Positions 43,852 through 56,800 of a DNA stretch of 64,000 bases are shown in pieces (the first letter of the stretch is position 1; every line of letters starts with the position of its first letter). The DNA is taken from positions 110,339,504-110,403,503 of the forward strand of contig JALGPY010000004.1 of NCBI GenBank assembly GCA_023055425.1, read 5' to 3'. Below the pieces are notes generated by a model. It was not told the DNA's origin. It did no database searches and saw only the letters and a list, made by a program, of their open reading frames with translations. The stretch comes from Linanthus parryae (taxonomy: Eukaryota; Streptophyta; Magnoliopsida; Ericales; Polemoniaceae). A program made the translations under genes and the position numbers.

Positions 43852-44136
43852 CTATCTCATTCTTCTGGATGAAGGGTACCTATATGGCCTCAGACAAATA
43901 GGAGTAGCACCTTCTTTGAGGGGTATTTGGTGGTCCCGTGCTCTCTTGGGAGGTAGCTGCTTGGGTTCTTCAAAAATGTCAGAATAAGTTTGCAATAATG
44001 GCTGAAGTGAAGGTGGGATTTGAGTGTGATCCTCAGCTGCATTGATGGTGTAGAGTTGTGCAGTAATTGATGCTGCATTTCTGTCACAGTATCTGTGAAT
44101 TGCATTGAGGTGTGCTTCTTTAACTTCCATTGGCAT
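43852..44136 (-). pseudogene. Chromovirus protease-RT linker (unit 1)
   Basis: 94 codons including LQPLLQTYSDIFEEPKQLPPKR and [16 protein letters not shown], the usual stretch just before the RT fingers (LPPxRxxDHxI). Separated from RT by a stop and a frame change at 43847-43851. Confidence 0.8.
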
Positions 44137-44166
44137 TTTGTTGGCTTGTAGTACTATTTCTTGTCC

Positions 44167-45078
44167 TTAATGCTGGAATCCAAAAGCTTTTTTGTTGAAG
44201 TCTATGGAAATAGGACTGACTTGCTTCAACCACTGAGCTCCTAATACCACATCACATCCTCCCAGAGGCAACACTCTTAGCTCAATGTTGATTTGACATT
44301 TCTGCATCTGTATGTGTACTCTACAGCAAATGCCAGTGCTAGCAATCACAGATCCATAAGCTACTGCCACATGCATGGTTTTATCATTCTGAGGAGTGCA
44401 TCCCACTCTTTGAGCAGTATTAACATCAATGAAATTGTGGGTGGAACCAGTATCTATGAGAATATGGACCTCCTTACCATTTATACTACCCAAAATTCTT
44501 ATGGTGTCCACACCAGTATTACCAGACATGGCATGTACTGAGATGCCAAGTGTAGTGTCCTCATTGTGATTCTCCTCTTCTGGCACATTGCTGCAAGTTT
44601 CAATGGTGGGGGTATTGTAACCTTCTTCTGAATCTTCACACTCATCCATCCCAATTATCAGATATAATTGTTTCTGCTTGCATTTATGACCTGGAGTGTA
44701 ACCCTCATCACAATAGAAACACAATTTCTTGTCTCTTTTTTCTTTTATTTGAGCAGCAGTCAACTTCTTGTAAGGAGTATGAGTGGTCTTTGCTGGCAAT
44801 CCCTCAGCCACTGTGAGTGTAGGTTCAAACTTTGAAGTCCAATTGGTACTTGTTTTTTCTCTTCCCCAACTTGTCTTATTGTATTTTCCCCTCATCCAAT
44901 CTTTCATTTCATCTTTAATGGTCTGTTCCACAAAGCTAATGTGTACTTCTTGTAGCCTAGTCATTGCTTTGGCTTGTGACAGTGTCTGAGGAAATTGAAA
45001 TTGAACAGCACTTCTGATGTCAATTTTTAAGCCACTGAGGTAAATCCGAAAGGTAGATAAATGTGAGTTCTCAAGCAT
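44167..45078 (-). CDS. Chromovirus gag C-terminus and protease, open 303-codon piece (unit 1)
   Basis: The frame starts inside gag (LSTFRIYLSGLKIDIRSAVQ), continues through a zinc knuckle (CFYCDEGYTPGHKC) and ends in the protease (ILIDTGSTHNFIDVN, active DTG). The apparent ATG at 45078 is only the point where gag similarity begins next to AT-rich DNA, so it is not a natural start. A stop at about 44166 cuts it from the linker. It is open here but broken in unit 0. Confidence 0.8.
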   Translation of the reverse strand: MLENSHLSTFRIYLSGLKIDIRSAVQFQFPQTLSQAKAMTRLQEVHISFVEQTIKDEMKDWMRGKYNKTSWGREKTSTNWTSKFEPTLTVAEGLPAKTTHTPYKKLTAAQIKEKRDKKLCFYCDEGYTPGHKCKQKQLYLIIGMDECEDSEEGYNTPTIETCSNVPEEENHNEDTTLGISVHAMSGNTGVDTIRILGSINGKEVHILIDTGSTHNFIDVNTAQRVGCTPQNDKTMHVAVAYGSVIASTGICCRVHIQMQKCQINIELRVLPLGGCDVVLGAQWLKQVSPISIDFNKKAFGFQH

Positions 45079-45080
45079 TT

Positions 45081-45387
45081 TTCATTTAAATTTAATTAAA
45101 TTATTAGTAATTTTTTCTCTAATAAAATGGTTAAAAACTACATGCTCGACTCAATTTTTCATATTTAACAATGAATGTAAGTTATTTCTTTTTTTAACAT
45201 TGCAAAAAAAGTCGATAGTAAAACCATAAATGTGATGTTTAACACCTGAGTACAAATAGAAAATTAGTCGAACTTAAAAGAATATTTTTAGTTAAGAAAA
45301 TTCTTTACTTCGTAATATACTTTAAATAAATCTAAGTTAAACAAGTCGTCTTATTTCGATTATAGTATACGACATTCATTTGTTCAC
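45081..45387. other. AT-rich spacer (unit 1)
   Basis: Counterpart of 9918-10224 with scattered differences. No gene seen. Confidence 0.5.
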
Positions 45388-45796
45388 AGATAACGCCCAA
45401 TTAGGGGTTAACTTTTAGCCTGATTTCACGAGCGTTTGTGTCAGAAAACAGTGTCTTTTGTCGGGATTGCCTTAGAATGCCTAGGGAAGTTAGAACGAGA
45501 CGTTTATTTGTACTTTATGGATTCCTGCTTATTTATTGCTTTTATTGGATATGATCACGGGTTTTTGTTCATGTTTCCTTTTCAGGAACAGGTTCGGGAG
45601 GTGCATCGGGAAGCGTGTCGGGGCCAAACCGGGACCGTCTCGGGAAACGTGCACAAGATCGAACCGATACGGGAACACGGAAAAGCAGCAAAACACCAAG
45701 GGAGGCAAACCGAAGACTTCAGGCAGACGTGTGGGACCCAGGAGACCCAACCGGGCCCAACAGAGGACCAAGCCGGGCCAGGACACAGCCCCTGCC

Positions 45797-45919
45797 TGCG
45801 TATATACGCAGGGGCTGCGTATCTTCGCAGCTTCTGCGTATATACGCAGGTAGGGGGGTATGGGAGCATGATTTGTGGGCCCTGATTGCGTATATACGCA
45901 ACCCTTGCGTATATACGCA
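45797..45919 (+). repeat. Array of five TGCGTATATACGCA-type dyads (solo LTR, unit 1)
   Basis: Sites start at 45797, 45816, 45835, 45887 and 45906. The second has decayed to TGCGTATCTTCGCA; the others are perfect palindromes. The last ends 83 bp before TATTTTAA at 46003-46010. Confidence 0.9.
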
Positions 45920-46002
45920 GCCAGGTTGACTTTTTTCCCAAGTCGGTGGACCGATGGCAGTTTTCGTAAATTCCGGCGCAAGCGTTTCGGGAAAAACAAC
46001 AC

Positions 46003-46010
46003 TATTTTAA
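46003..46010 (+). promoter_or_regulatory. Candidate TATA-like box of the solo LTR (unit 1)
   Basis: TATTTTAA, 83 bp after the last dyad. Copy of 10841-10848. Confidence 0.45.
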
Positions 46011-47279
46011 GACTCGTCCAGACTCGTTTTGAGACACACAATACACAGCACAACCGAAGGACAAGTCAGAGCATCCCCGAAGAGCACGGAAGAGCGATTC
46101 GAGATTCGAAGACTTAGTTTGATTTCATTCTTTCTCTTTACATTCAGAAACTGTGTTTCGTATTATTTCTATTCGTAGCTAAAATTCTTACCTAGGTTCT
46201 CGGTGAACCTAAGGTTTCGTATCCAGATTTTCTGACTAGTTTGATTATGGATTCATGATTGTTATCTTAATTCAGCAAGTTGTATCTGTTATTTTGGCTT
46301 TGATTATTCTCGTATATGCATGATAGGATTGATCACCCAGGATTGCTATCACCCGAGCCTATAGGTGAAAACGTCAGGTTAGGGTTAGGAAGAAAAGTCA
46401 GGATTTAGTACCTTACCCTGATAGGCCGACCAGAGAAAGGGAGATAGGGCTAGCACCGAAAAACGTGAGACCGACTATTAGAGAATTTGAATCGGGCCAT
46501 TCGGATAGGTTAGAAACCCTAACAGGATTATAACGAGACTGCAGGCTTAGGCAGCTTAACAGGAATCAGAAAGTCTGCAGGATCGGGATTACGTGTGGAA
46601 GCTGAAAGGTCACTGCACAACCGGTACGTTGCACAGATAACGAAACTGCTGAGTGTTTTCATATCAAACATAAAAATGAATTCTGTAGAAAACCTGGGGG
46701 ATCCTGGAGCCTAGTTCCCATCCATTATAGTAACAACCAATTCGGCTTATTTCAGAAAAACGTCACAAAAATATTTACGTGTTCGTTTTCAATTTCTGTT
46801 TTTAGGTTCATAAACTGCAATCACAACCCACTCCTCCTTGTTACTACACTTAGTTAACTAAAACTGATTACGTGAGAAAACCCAAAACAGCCTCCGTGGG
46901 ATCGACAACCCGAGTTGAAATACACCCAGTATTACTTGATTTCGTATACTTGCGAATAGCCTGTATTCTGTGCATCATTCACATATTTCCTGGCTTTGCG
47001 CGGGTTCTCGCCTAGTTGATGCAAATGACATTTCATCTTTTGTTTAGTGTTGAATTCAATTTACTTGGAATATTAATTTATGTACCAAAACAGAAGTAAC
47101 AAGATAATTATTTTAAATTTTGCACAAGCCAATGCATGAGCTCTAGTAATATGTTCTCATAAATTGGTTTGCTCTAGCAAGTTGACGAGTGCATTTTTGT
47201 TTATTTAAACAAATAATTGTTAACTTCTTGAGATAGTTGGTGATCCCATACTTAATCATCTGTCATTTTTGATTTCATA

Positions 47280-47853
47280 TTCAGGAACATGCAACAAATT
47301 CTCTCGTAATTTCTTTCGATGATCTTCTCACCGGATCAGAGAAAGACGGGAACTTGCCTTTTAAAAAGTGCTCACCATCAATGAATCTAACCGCGAAGAC
47401 TTAGCTATAGCTCACATGGTCACCTTTGCAAATATCGCGGAGTCTACATCAATGTTTCAAATATATGATGACCTCAAAAACACCATAGAGAGCCATCTAG
47501 AATCACTTTCTGACTTGGAAGCTCATGGGTTCAAGGTCGACCCAATAAGAGACCGTCTAAACCAGTTTCTATTGAAGAAAGAAGAGAAAGAGAAGCTTGC
47601 AGGCCGATTACAAGAAGTTCGTCTGGAGCTTGAGGAACGTACTCTTGAGAGTAGGGAAATCAATGAAGAGATTCAAGAGCTGGACAGGAAGATTGAGGAG
47701 TTACAAGCAAAGAGAAATTCAGCGATCTCAGCAGCTGCGAAGATTGATACCGACATTCCAACTATGGAGACAGAGTTTGATGTCACTATTCAAGAAAATC
47801 AGAAAGCTCGACATGATTTTGAAAACCTAGTTGTAGGTCCTTTGTTTCCTTAG
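47280..47853 (+). pseudogene. DUF724 C-terminal fragment with 76-bp deletion (unit 1)
   Basis: Counterpart of 12107-12763. After SEKDGNLPFKKCSP a 76-bp deletion at about 47379 removes WTTLEGRDVFQKMPQKPY and shifts the frame; the open part restarts as NESNREDLAIAHMVTF and ends DFENLVVGPLFP. A definite pseudogene. Confidence 0.82.
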
Positions 47854-48595
47854 AAATTGCAGGGTTTCATCGCCAACCGTACGCGTGAAGTAATGTTGAT
47901 TGAGTCCAGCATCGTTTGTGTGCATGTGGAGTGTTGATGATGTGTTGACTTTTGAACTTGGAGTTTTGTGAGTTTGTTTACGACGATACTTATTTGAACT
48001 GGAATGTTAATTATCTGGAGTTTAATATCTCAGATTGGATACTAAACTCCATTAACAAACAACTCCGTTTGTTTGGAAAAGTAGTAGTGGTGTTGAGAAC
48101 CATTATTTAAACCCTCCATTAAGGGTTCATTTGAAGGCATTGGATTTTGAGGTAAATTTGGATTTGGTTAACAGTATCTTACATGTACGTGGTTTAAATT
48201 TGGGCGGAATGGCTGTCAACAATTACATCTTACTTTATGGGCATTCAAGAAATAAACCACATATTTTACTTTTCAGATGATTTTCGTAGTTCTTGCTATT
48301 TTCAATATGTTAGACCGAAAAGATTGTACATCCACTCAATGGGTGCTTAAGCCAGCCAGCGTATCGCTTGTTGCTCTATCTAACAATCTTGATTAGCCTC
48401 TATATTTTGAACGAAAGAACTAGGTTTTACCCTGCTCACGGTCTAAAAGTATCGTACGTAAATACAACCTCAAATATATTTGGTTTTGGTGGCAAGTACA
48501 GTGTTGAATGACGTACCGGGTTCAAGAGAATGATATGTAATTTCTTTGGGAAAACAATGCAATATACTTGGGAAAACAATGCAATATACCTGCGC
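47854..48595. other. 3' flank of the DUF724 fragment and spacer (unit 1)
   Basis: The first 200 bp resemble the gene's 3' flank. The rest is unassigned. A short direct repeat, GGGAAAACAATGCAATATAC, at about 48549 and 48570 marks an indel relative to unit 0. Confidence 0.5.
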
Positions 48596-49282
48596 AGGCT
48601 TCCCTCTCTTTTTTGAAAATTTCTTTTGGAGCTCGGGTGACAGGATTCGAAGGCATTGGAGTGGTTGGGACAAGCTCTTCGCCCTAGGAAGGCGGGTGGT
48701 TTGCGCCTTCCGTCCTTGGCTAACGTTGGTTTGACGCTTCAGATGAAGCTATCTTGGTCATTCGTTTAGGGAGTAACCTTTTAGCTCTTTTTTAGGTTTT
48801 CGCTATGGTACTCCCCATGATTTCATTCTGAGGCACCGTGAAAGCTTTGTTTGGAGGATGATAGTGTGGCTTCTTGGGATGACTCATCAATTTTCTTTTT
48901 TGACAGGATTTTGGTGGTTCCTCCCGGTGTGTTTGGAGGCCGGCACCACGGGTCAGTTTACGGTCAGATCATGCTTGCATTTTCTTCGTATGCAGGATGT
49001 GCCTTTTCAATGGTGTTCTAGACTCTAGATTCCTCAGTTGTTGTCTAAGGTGGAGGTTACATGTGCCACTTGATCTTTAGAGCTCTTCCGAGTAGTGATA
49101 TGATTCACTGGTTAGGGGTTCCTTTGACCTCGCAGTGTTTTTGCTATTTTTCGGCAGAGAAGTCGTTAGCTCATCTTTTTATCTACGACATGATTTCCAG
49201 AGCGGTTCGGGAGCCTTTTCTCTCCTGGGGGGATCCTTGTCTCATTCTTCGGTTCGTGGGCTGTATTCGCATGAATTCATGA
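48596..49282 (+). pseudogene. Decayed second LINE remnant (unit 1/2 junction)
   Basis: Counterpart of 13650-14341, retaining RPWLTLV-type thumb sequence in broken frames. Sequence to the right of 49036 is effectively identical to that right of 14095. Confidence 0.65.
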
Positions 49283-52201
49283 GTTGTCTGCGCAAAATCT
49301 GGAACTCATTTTGTACGTACAAAATACTAGGATATTCGAGCGAATTCCTGTCCCTTTATTTCTTCTTAGCGGAAATCTTTAATTTCTCTTCTCTTCTTGC
49401 AGCAATTCCTTTGAATTGCTAGTGTCTTCGTGCGAATTTCTTCACCTCCAAAATCCATTTTTTTACTGTAGCTCATTTCTTCTCTCTCCTTGGCATTTTT
49501 TCTGATATTTTTCCGCTTCTAAAGTTCGTTCTCGCCTCCAATCTCATCCTCGAGCCTCCGGTACCTGAAATGCACAACACTAAACATACCGGGAGATCAA
49601 ATGGGACGTAAATAGCTTAAATTTACCGCAAAACTGCAAAAACTCCTGGACTTCACATTTACACACAACTAGCGCTAGTTCATGCATATTATAGTATAAT
49701 GACTAATAACTAATCAAAATTTCTTGGGAATAACGCAAAACGACACATAATCAGTAACAATATAACTCTGAATACGTAGTTATCAAATAACCCCACACTA
49801 GCCATTTGTGCGACCTGACTGAACCCAATACGACCCAGTAACCAAGTGAACACCAACCACCCTACCAATATCAATATCGCAATTGCATATAATTGCTTAC
49901 AATCCGACACGAGAATCAAAGACACAAATCAATACACTACTCGACAAATGCAACAAGATGATGTGAATGCAAGTATACTACACGACTCGATCTCAACTAA
50001 ACTCGTATTGGAAATACTCAAAATATTTTTTATTAATTTATGTGTGATCGGTAAATCTCAATCACTTAAATGAGCATGCCCTCGTGCTCTCAGTCTCTCA
50101 ATCGCAAAGCATACAATGGAAAGAATGTTGAGGCCGATGAAGACTTACTCTTCACGAACTTGAAGTCTCCCTAGAGAGCATAGAGAGTTTAAAGTCTCTT
50201 TCTAAAAATGCCTATCCCTTCTCGTATGCCGAAAAAGATAGAAACGTCCAAGCCTAGCCAAGTACACCATCTGAGTTTTTATTTCAATGGGTTTAAACTG
50301 ATGAAGGCTTAAGGACGGTAGTATAGTCCTGTAGAAGTGCGTTCCTAATCGTCGTGACATATCCAAACCCTCAACTCACACTCCCTCGCCCCGATGAAAC
50401 GAATACCAAATAAGAATCTCACAACTTCGGTTACGCCATTCTTGCGGCCACCAATGTAAAACAATGTAAGTAAAGTCAACAAAAAATAAAATTCCCTAAG
50501 TCTACACATTTTAATTAATTTAAAACTTAAATCTATGGCAACGGTGCCAAAAGCTATTTTATTAAAATCTACAAGATGTATATTCATACCCTCGAAAACA
50601 ATTATATTTCTCTAACTAATGATATTCATACAAGAAGTAATTTCTTCACAAAAATACGTCAAAAGCTATTTGCTTTTTCCTTCCACAATAATGCATCACA
50701 TCCTGGACTAATTTTAGTGCAAACAGAGCTTCTGAGATATTATGCTCGTGTTTTAGCAAGTAGTTCAGTAGGATGACTTCTATTTGAATCGACTTTATTT
50801 CTGACACATTTGGTGTGATGCCACTTTCATGTCATTCGGGTTTATTCTCATAATTAAAATAAAATTATATGTGATATATAACACAACACTTAGTCCATAC
50901 ATGTATTTGTACATTAGATGCTATTAATTTATCATACAAAAAAAGGAAATAAATGTATATGAATGAAAATATCCATAAAAAAATAACATATTCATTTATC
51001 GATAAGTAAATAACTCTACTAAACAAATAAATTTGTATTCATTTATGGGGAGTTTCACTAATATCCGTAAACATAATTTTCTATAATGTCACGGTGCTAT
51101 TAGTATAGGGACGATAATGAAATTACCGTGTAGTCATCATGGTATAAGTATTCGCTATGAACCCTAAAAATTTCAATCGACTCATTTCTTCTTCGCCGTT
51201 TCGCTCTTCACCTTCTTCCTTCTCTCTAGAGAGAATAGTTAAGGTTTTGCATTTTCCGAGATCTCTTAGGCTTTCAGCATCGTATGCCCGTCAACGGTAA
51301 TTTCATCGATCCCTTTTAGCCTCCTATGCCCATCCATTGATTCCTCCTCTATGATCGCTTTAATTTCTGCAATCTCTTCAATTTCTTTCAGCCGCACATG
51401 CCCATGAATTCTTTTTTGATGGATTGTTTTGCTTACTTTTCGCCTCCAATGCAAATTCACGTCAAATTTCTTTTTCGATAGACTTGTTACAAGGAGTTCA
51501 TTTTAAGAAGACTCGATTTTTTTGCGATTGCATGCAACTGGTAAGTGTTATCATCTTTTCATCTTTTAGGTATTATATTTGAATATGAGAAGAACTGTTA
51601 TTTTAATTTTTTTAATATATCTGAAACCATCTCTGGTACTAGTAGGAAAAATTTTCATAAAATTCTAGTTTTGTGTCATAGATAACAAAAAAATTTGCAG
51701 CTCTTCTCCATTAGTGATTAGGCAAAAATATGAAATTCTTTAAATAACTATCTATTTTATGTTAGAATAGTTGACATATTGAGAGAAAATAGGGGAAATC
51801 ATGGTGAAATTTTAGGAGCATGTTATGGCCCACTTAAATGCAGAGGAAATTTTGCCTACCAAAAACTCACGCCAAATTTGGCGAAGTGGATGCCTATTTG
51901 ACGTTTTGCCTATTGAAATGTTTATGCTAGTGGAGTATAAATTTTACCAACTCAATTATAACTTACAAAAAAATTGATTTGGTAACCTATTTGAGATGTG
52001 ACATCTCCATGTCTTGTGAGACAATTATGGAAAGTCATCTGATTAGGTTGCTTATTTACTTGATTTGAGATAATAGTTTCACATAAAAAATGATCTAACA
52101 TATCCGCGCACATTGATCTCAAATTTATCTTATGGTAGATTATAGTGAAGAAAATCATTAAGATTTATGTCAAAATCAAATGTGAAAAAAATGAAGAACA
52201 G
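49283..52201. other. AT-rich intergenic spacer (unit 2)
   Basis: Same content as 14342-17260, including the primer-site-like GGCAACGGTGCCA at 50537-50549 and the small repetitive minus-strand frame at 51266-51460. No supported gene. Confidence 0.5.
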
Positions 52202-52409
52202 TGATCTCATGGAGATACTCTCATGGTAAATCTCATAAGAACGCTATGTGGCACAATATATGCCACCAAATCTTTACGATGTTTTGGTCAAATGATTGTA
52301 AGCGAGTTCAGATCAATGGTTAATAAACAAAAGACTGATTTTGTGTTTTACAAACTGTTCCATGTAGTGTTCTCATAGGAGTAACCATGAGAGCGTCCTC
52401 ATGATATCA
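52202..52409. mobile_element. MITE-like element (unit 2)
   Basis: Copy of 17261-17468 with the same terminal inverted repeats. Confidence 0.7.
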
Positions 52410-52698
52410 CCACTCAAAAATGAAAGATATAGAAGTATTGTACATATATTTTGCCATATATGATATACAGATTCAGATTACTTTTTGTAAAATTTTGGAT
52501 GACGAATGTGAAGTGCTCAATTGTTATTTTGTAGGGTTGACTCGGAAAAATGTTTATTAACTTTTATTTCTCTTTGATTATACAATTCATTACATATATT
52601 TTTATAGAATTTATGATATATTTAATGTAAAATGATATTGTTGTTTCTGAAAAATCTAATTCATAGGTCACCAAGTAAGAGCTTACAACTCAGCAATT

Positions 52699-52845
52699 AT
52701 GGTCAGGAGACCGTCCCGTATTTTCAATGATTGTAACGAGTTCGAGAGAGCTGTCGTCAAAATAACACATGTACCTGAACTTTTTCCAGGCAAGATCTAC
52801 CTAGCCTCACTCATACTCTGTGTTGTTAAACTGAGTTGCCATTGA
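52699..52845 (+). CDS. Small open frame of 48 codons, unknown function (unit 2)
   Basis: Copy of 17758-17904. The single nucleotide difference (ATT to ATA, both Ile) leaves the peptide unchanged. Function unknown. Confidence 0.35.
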   Translation: MVRRPSRIFNDCNEFERAVVKITHVPELFPGKIYLASLILCVVKLSCH

Positions 52846-53381
52846 TCATATATCTGTTGAACTTGAATGTGAGAAAACATATTTAGCACTCAGGGAGTGG
52901 TGTATATATACTACTCTCTAAAATGTGAGAGTATTTTATTATTTTAATATTTCAGTGTTTTATTTAATTTTACTGCTCTCAATGAGTGTTAGTGTGTTTT
53001 AGTGTTATAATGTTTTAGTATTTTATTTAATTTTTAAAAGGCTTATTTACTTAATGAATACTCCCATTATAACGAAACTAACACATTACAATCCCCAATT
53101 CTAGAATGCGCTTATTGCAGCCCTCATTTGTAATAAATCATACTTGTTGAAACTGGTAAAAAAATCATCCAAAACCATCTTAACACCATCTTTGTAAAGA
53201 GGGCAAATGTGCCATTACATATTTTTGTTTAAGGGTATTAATTGTTATTTTCAATATACTTAGGGTTATAATAAAAATAAGATGAAAAAAATGAAAAAAA
53301 AAAGAATAGAAGAAGATGAACATTTTGGGGGCTTGGGCAACAGTCATGGCAGAGACTCTGTGGGGGGTTCGAATTCTCTCC

Positions 53382-53592
53382 CTCCCACCTCGACTTCCTC
53401 TCTTCTCTTCTGCCCCCCTATGCCACTTCTATATATCTCTCTTCCCTCTGAACGATTTTCCCTAAATCCAAAAGCACAGAACTCTGCCACCATATCTCTT
53501 TTCTCTTCTCCTCTCTATCTACCTCTTTCTCTCACGCACTTCTCTCCCTCTCCCTCGATTTATTCAATTCGGCTGTAGTGGTTGTTCTTTGG
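53382..53592 (+). promoter_or_regulatory. Candidate promoter and CT-rich leader of the DUF724 gene (unit 2)
   Basis: TATATAT at 53430-53436 followed by pyrimidine-rich sequence, as at 18440-18650. Confidence 0.5.
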
Positions 53593-53870
53593 CTGAGTGA
53601 AAGAGAAGCTACAACCCTGATCCGGCATCGGTCTTCAGTGTGCAATGCTCTTTTGTCACTACTTTCGAAGTTAATTGCGGATAGTATTGCAAGCATGGGC
53701 TGAAATGAAGTGGACTGAATATCTTTGACAATCTATGTTATACAACAATTTAATAACGGGTGACCAACATTTGTGATTCAGGCATAAGTATGTCATTTAA
53801 TAATATGAATTCCTTTAGTTAGTTATCTTGCTGTTTATATTCAAACACTGTCCACCAATGATTATTTCAG

Positions 53871-56800
53871 GTAAAAAGGCGAATGCAGACAGAAATGTCG
53901 CCAAAGAAGATGGTCAACTACAGTGTACGCCTGTCGTTGTTGGATTAATGTCTGAGAAAGCAAAGGATGCTCATATGTCTAATCGTAAGAAAAAGGAATC
54001 TGCCAAGCTCTTGAGTGGGGAGAAGAAACATCTGAATGGTGCAGAACTACTGCACAATTCCATGGTCAGCTCCTCATTTCATATTTTTGATTTGTCACAC
54101 GCGCAATTGTGCTATGTCTGAAATACCTTGGACAAGGTTTGTTGTCTTGTGTAGTCAATTGACATAATCCCAACATACTTTAAATTCTTCTGTATTGTGG
54201 TTGTTGCAAGGCATTAGATGGCTTTCTGAGCACGTTGCTTGGCATTGCTGCAGTTTTACTAGTGACATTGATGTTGCATGACATCTTTCCTTATTAACTA
54301 CACAAGAAGCTACAAGTAGAATAATAGTGGGCATTTTATATTTTACGTAGGGGTAAAATTGTAGCTACTGAAAACTTTGGGAGGCAGTACCTCCGCCCCT
54401 GGCCGAGGTCTAATTTTTCAGAATCAGCCTAATCTAGATGTCGAGTCATTACAAATGTGAAGTAGATTTACTGGTTTCCTTGATATTTGCAACAAGAGTG
54501 GTCAGAGTAAATACTTCACTCAGCCACTGGCAGTGTCTTCTTAACTTTATGCATGTTTTTTTGGCATTTATCTTCTCACTTGATAATTATATGGCTTTTA
54601 TCACACTGTTCATAGTATTCGTCTGTCACCCACAGTAGGATATAGCTGTACCAGAAAGTGTGGTGAGCACCCAGAAAAAAAAGAGGGGAAGGCCAGCTAA
54701 GGCAACGATAAAAGGACATGGGCCAGCTGAGGCAACAATAAAAGGACATGCAGGTTTCAAAACTTAGTAATCTGAATGATTAAGTATTTATATTTCACTA
54801 AATTTATTTCTGAATACCAACATTGGTTAAATTCAATTCTAAACCCAAATGTTGGTTCATGCAGATACAGAGAAGATTGGAACTGAAACTGCATTAACTG
54901 AGGTGGTTATGAAAGATAATACGGAGATAGAGGCTGTACCTATATCAAAGACAGATAGCACTTCTCGAGGAAAGAAGAAACAGCAGAAGTCAATGATAAA
55001 ACGACATACAGGTTCAAAGACTCAGTAATCTGAATGAAGTATATTTATCTCATTAAATTTATCTCTGGATACAAACATTGATTAATGTTATTGCTTAATA
55101 ATTTTATCTCGAAACCCAAACACTGATTCATCCGTTCATGTTATATGCCGATACAGAGAAAAATGAAGCTGAAACTCCATCAGCTGAGGTGTTTATGAAA
55201 GATAATCCGGAGGTAGAGGCTGTGCTTTTAACCAGGACAGGTAGCACTGCTAAAGGAAGGAGGAAAGGCAAGGGTGGTCCGCGTAAACACAAGGGTGGTC
55301 CACGTAAACGCAGTAATAAATTAAGCAATATTGTTAGTCCCCTGGAAAGAATTGAAAATCAGTCAAATCTAACAGTTGCGTTGGAGTCAAGTAGTGCACT
55401 TAAGACATATGCATCAAAGAGACAAGGACAAAAGGGCATGTCAGACACTGAACCTTCGACACCAGGTACCAAATAAATCTCTCTAGTTTTCTCTGTGCAT
55501 TTGGGAAAATTATTTGTTGCTCATGGAGTTGCTGATGCGGTACTCCTGAAAGCATCTGAACCGAATGTTGTGGTCCAGATGCTCTTGGGAGCTCCATGTC
55601 AGCAGCTCCGTGAGCACTGAATATCCCTCGTGCATTTGACATCCTTGTTAACATGTTTAAGCATATTGCATTATTTCGCTTCTCCAAAATACAGATGTTG
55701 TAGTCAACCGATAAGTAGCAAATACTGCTTTTCCCTTATCAGCCGCATGGTAGCTTCTAGCATAACCATGATTCAGCTTTACTGTATAGACGACTTGTCT
55801 TGGACTTCAATTTTTTCAGTTTTCATGCTAGTAAATTACTAGCGCCAACGGGGCACTTTTTTTTTCTATAAAAATAGAATAGTCAATTTCACTTGATTGT
55901 GGGAAAAACTGTCGCTAAGGAACAAAATGGAAAAAGCAGATATAAGATAGTACTCAACAATTGTTAAACGGGTATGGTGATTCTTACACTTCCAGATCGT
56001 GGTTACACTGCTTTCTTACATGCTTGAAAAATTTGTCCATACTTGAGCACTCACATATTACTATGTGTGTTTATCCCATTTTTCAACTCATGTCCTCTCT
56101 CATCCTTATTCAACAACTTGATATTCTCTCTACGTTAAACTTAGTCCACTGACTTCGATTTCTCAGATAATCTGATAATTTCATCCCCGCGGGTGACCAC
56201 TTCATCCCGGTTTGAAATGCCTCCAGACTCAAATGAAGTAAGATCATATCATGCTTTCTGGAAGTTTTCAAACTTAACTTACTGATTCAGACAATAAACT
56301 GGGGGAGGATTACGGGGATTTAGTGTTTCGCTAGAGTGACAAATCAATGAACTTAACTTGATGATATACCAAAAAATTATCAATGTACTTTAACCTTGTT
56401 AACTAGTGCTGCTAAGTGGGGTTCTGGATCATCAGTCTTGTTAGCAAAATGTGTTTTCTTACGCGCTATTGCTCGTTTCTATGTGTTTCAACCATGCGCT
56501 AGATACTGAAGATGCATTTAGAGAAAAAACAACTGGAGTTAGCGAAGCAGTTGCCGGTGAAATGCTTAGCCAGAATTCTGAGGATCTACCTCTATTGATG
56601 TTGTTTGGCGGAAAGAAGCCTCGGTCAACTGCACAAGACTCAGGTAAATTTGCAGCAATGTTTATTTTCTTGTGCTTTAGACAGAAAATTATGGTTAATT
56701 GTTCTACGATCATGTTAGGTATTGCTGTTGACAAGGCCATCATCAAACCATACTCTATCATAAACGGTAGACATGAAGAAAATGCAACAAAATCTCCTGC

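Larger units (their letters stand above)
40698..45080 (-). mobile_element. Chromovirus-type Ty3/gypsy element, 5' truncated (unit 1)
   Basis: Same structure and same 5' break as 5541-9917: 3' LTR at 40698-41162, chromodomain, integrase, RNase H, RT, protease and the end of gag. It is better preserved than the unit 0 copy in gag-protease but still interrupted elsewhere. Confidence 0.92.
45388..47030 (+). mobile_element. Solo Athila-type LTR (unit 1)
   Basis: Counterpart of 10225-11864; the first base pair of the LTR reads AG instead of TG here. It keeps the dyad array and the TATA-like box. No internal domain, primer site or purine tract adjoins it. Confidence 0.72.
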
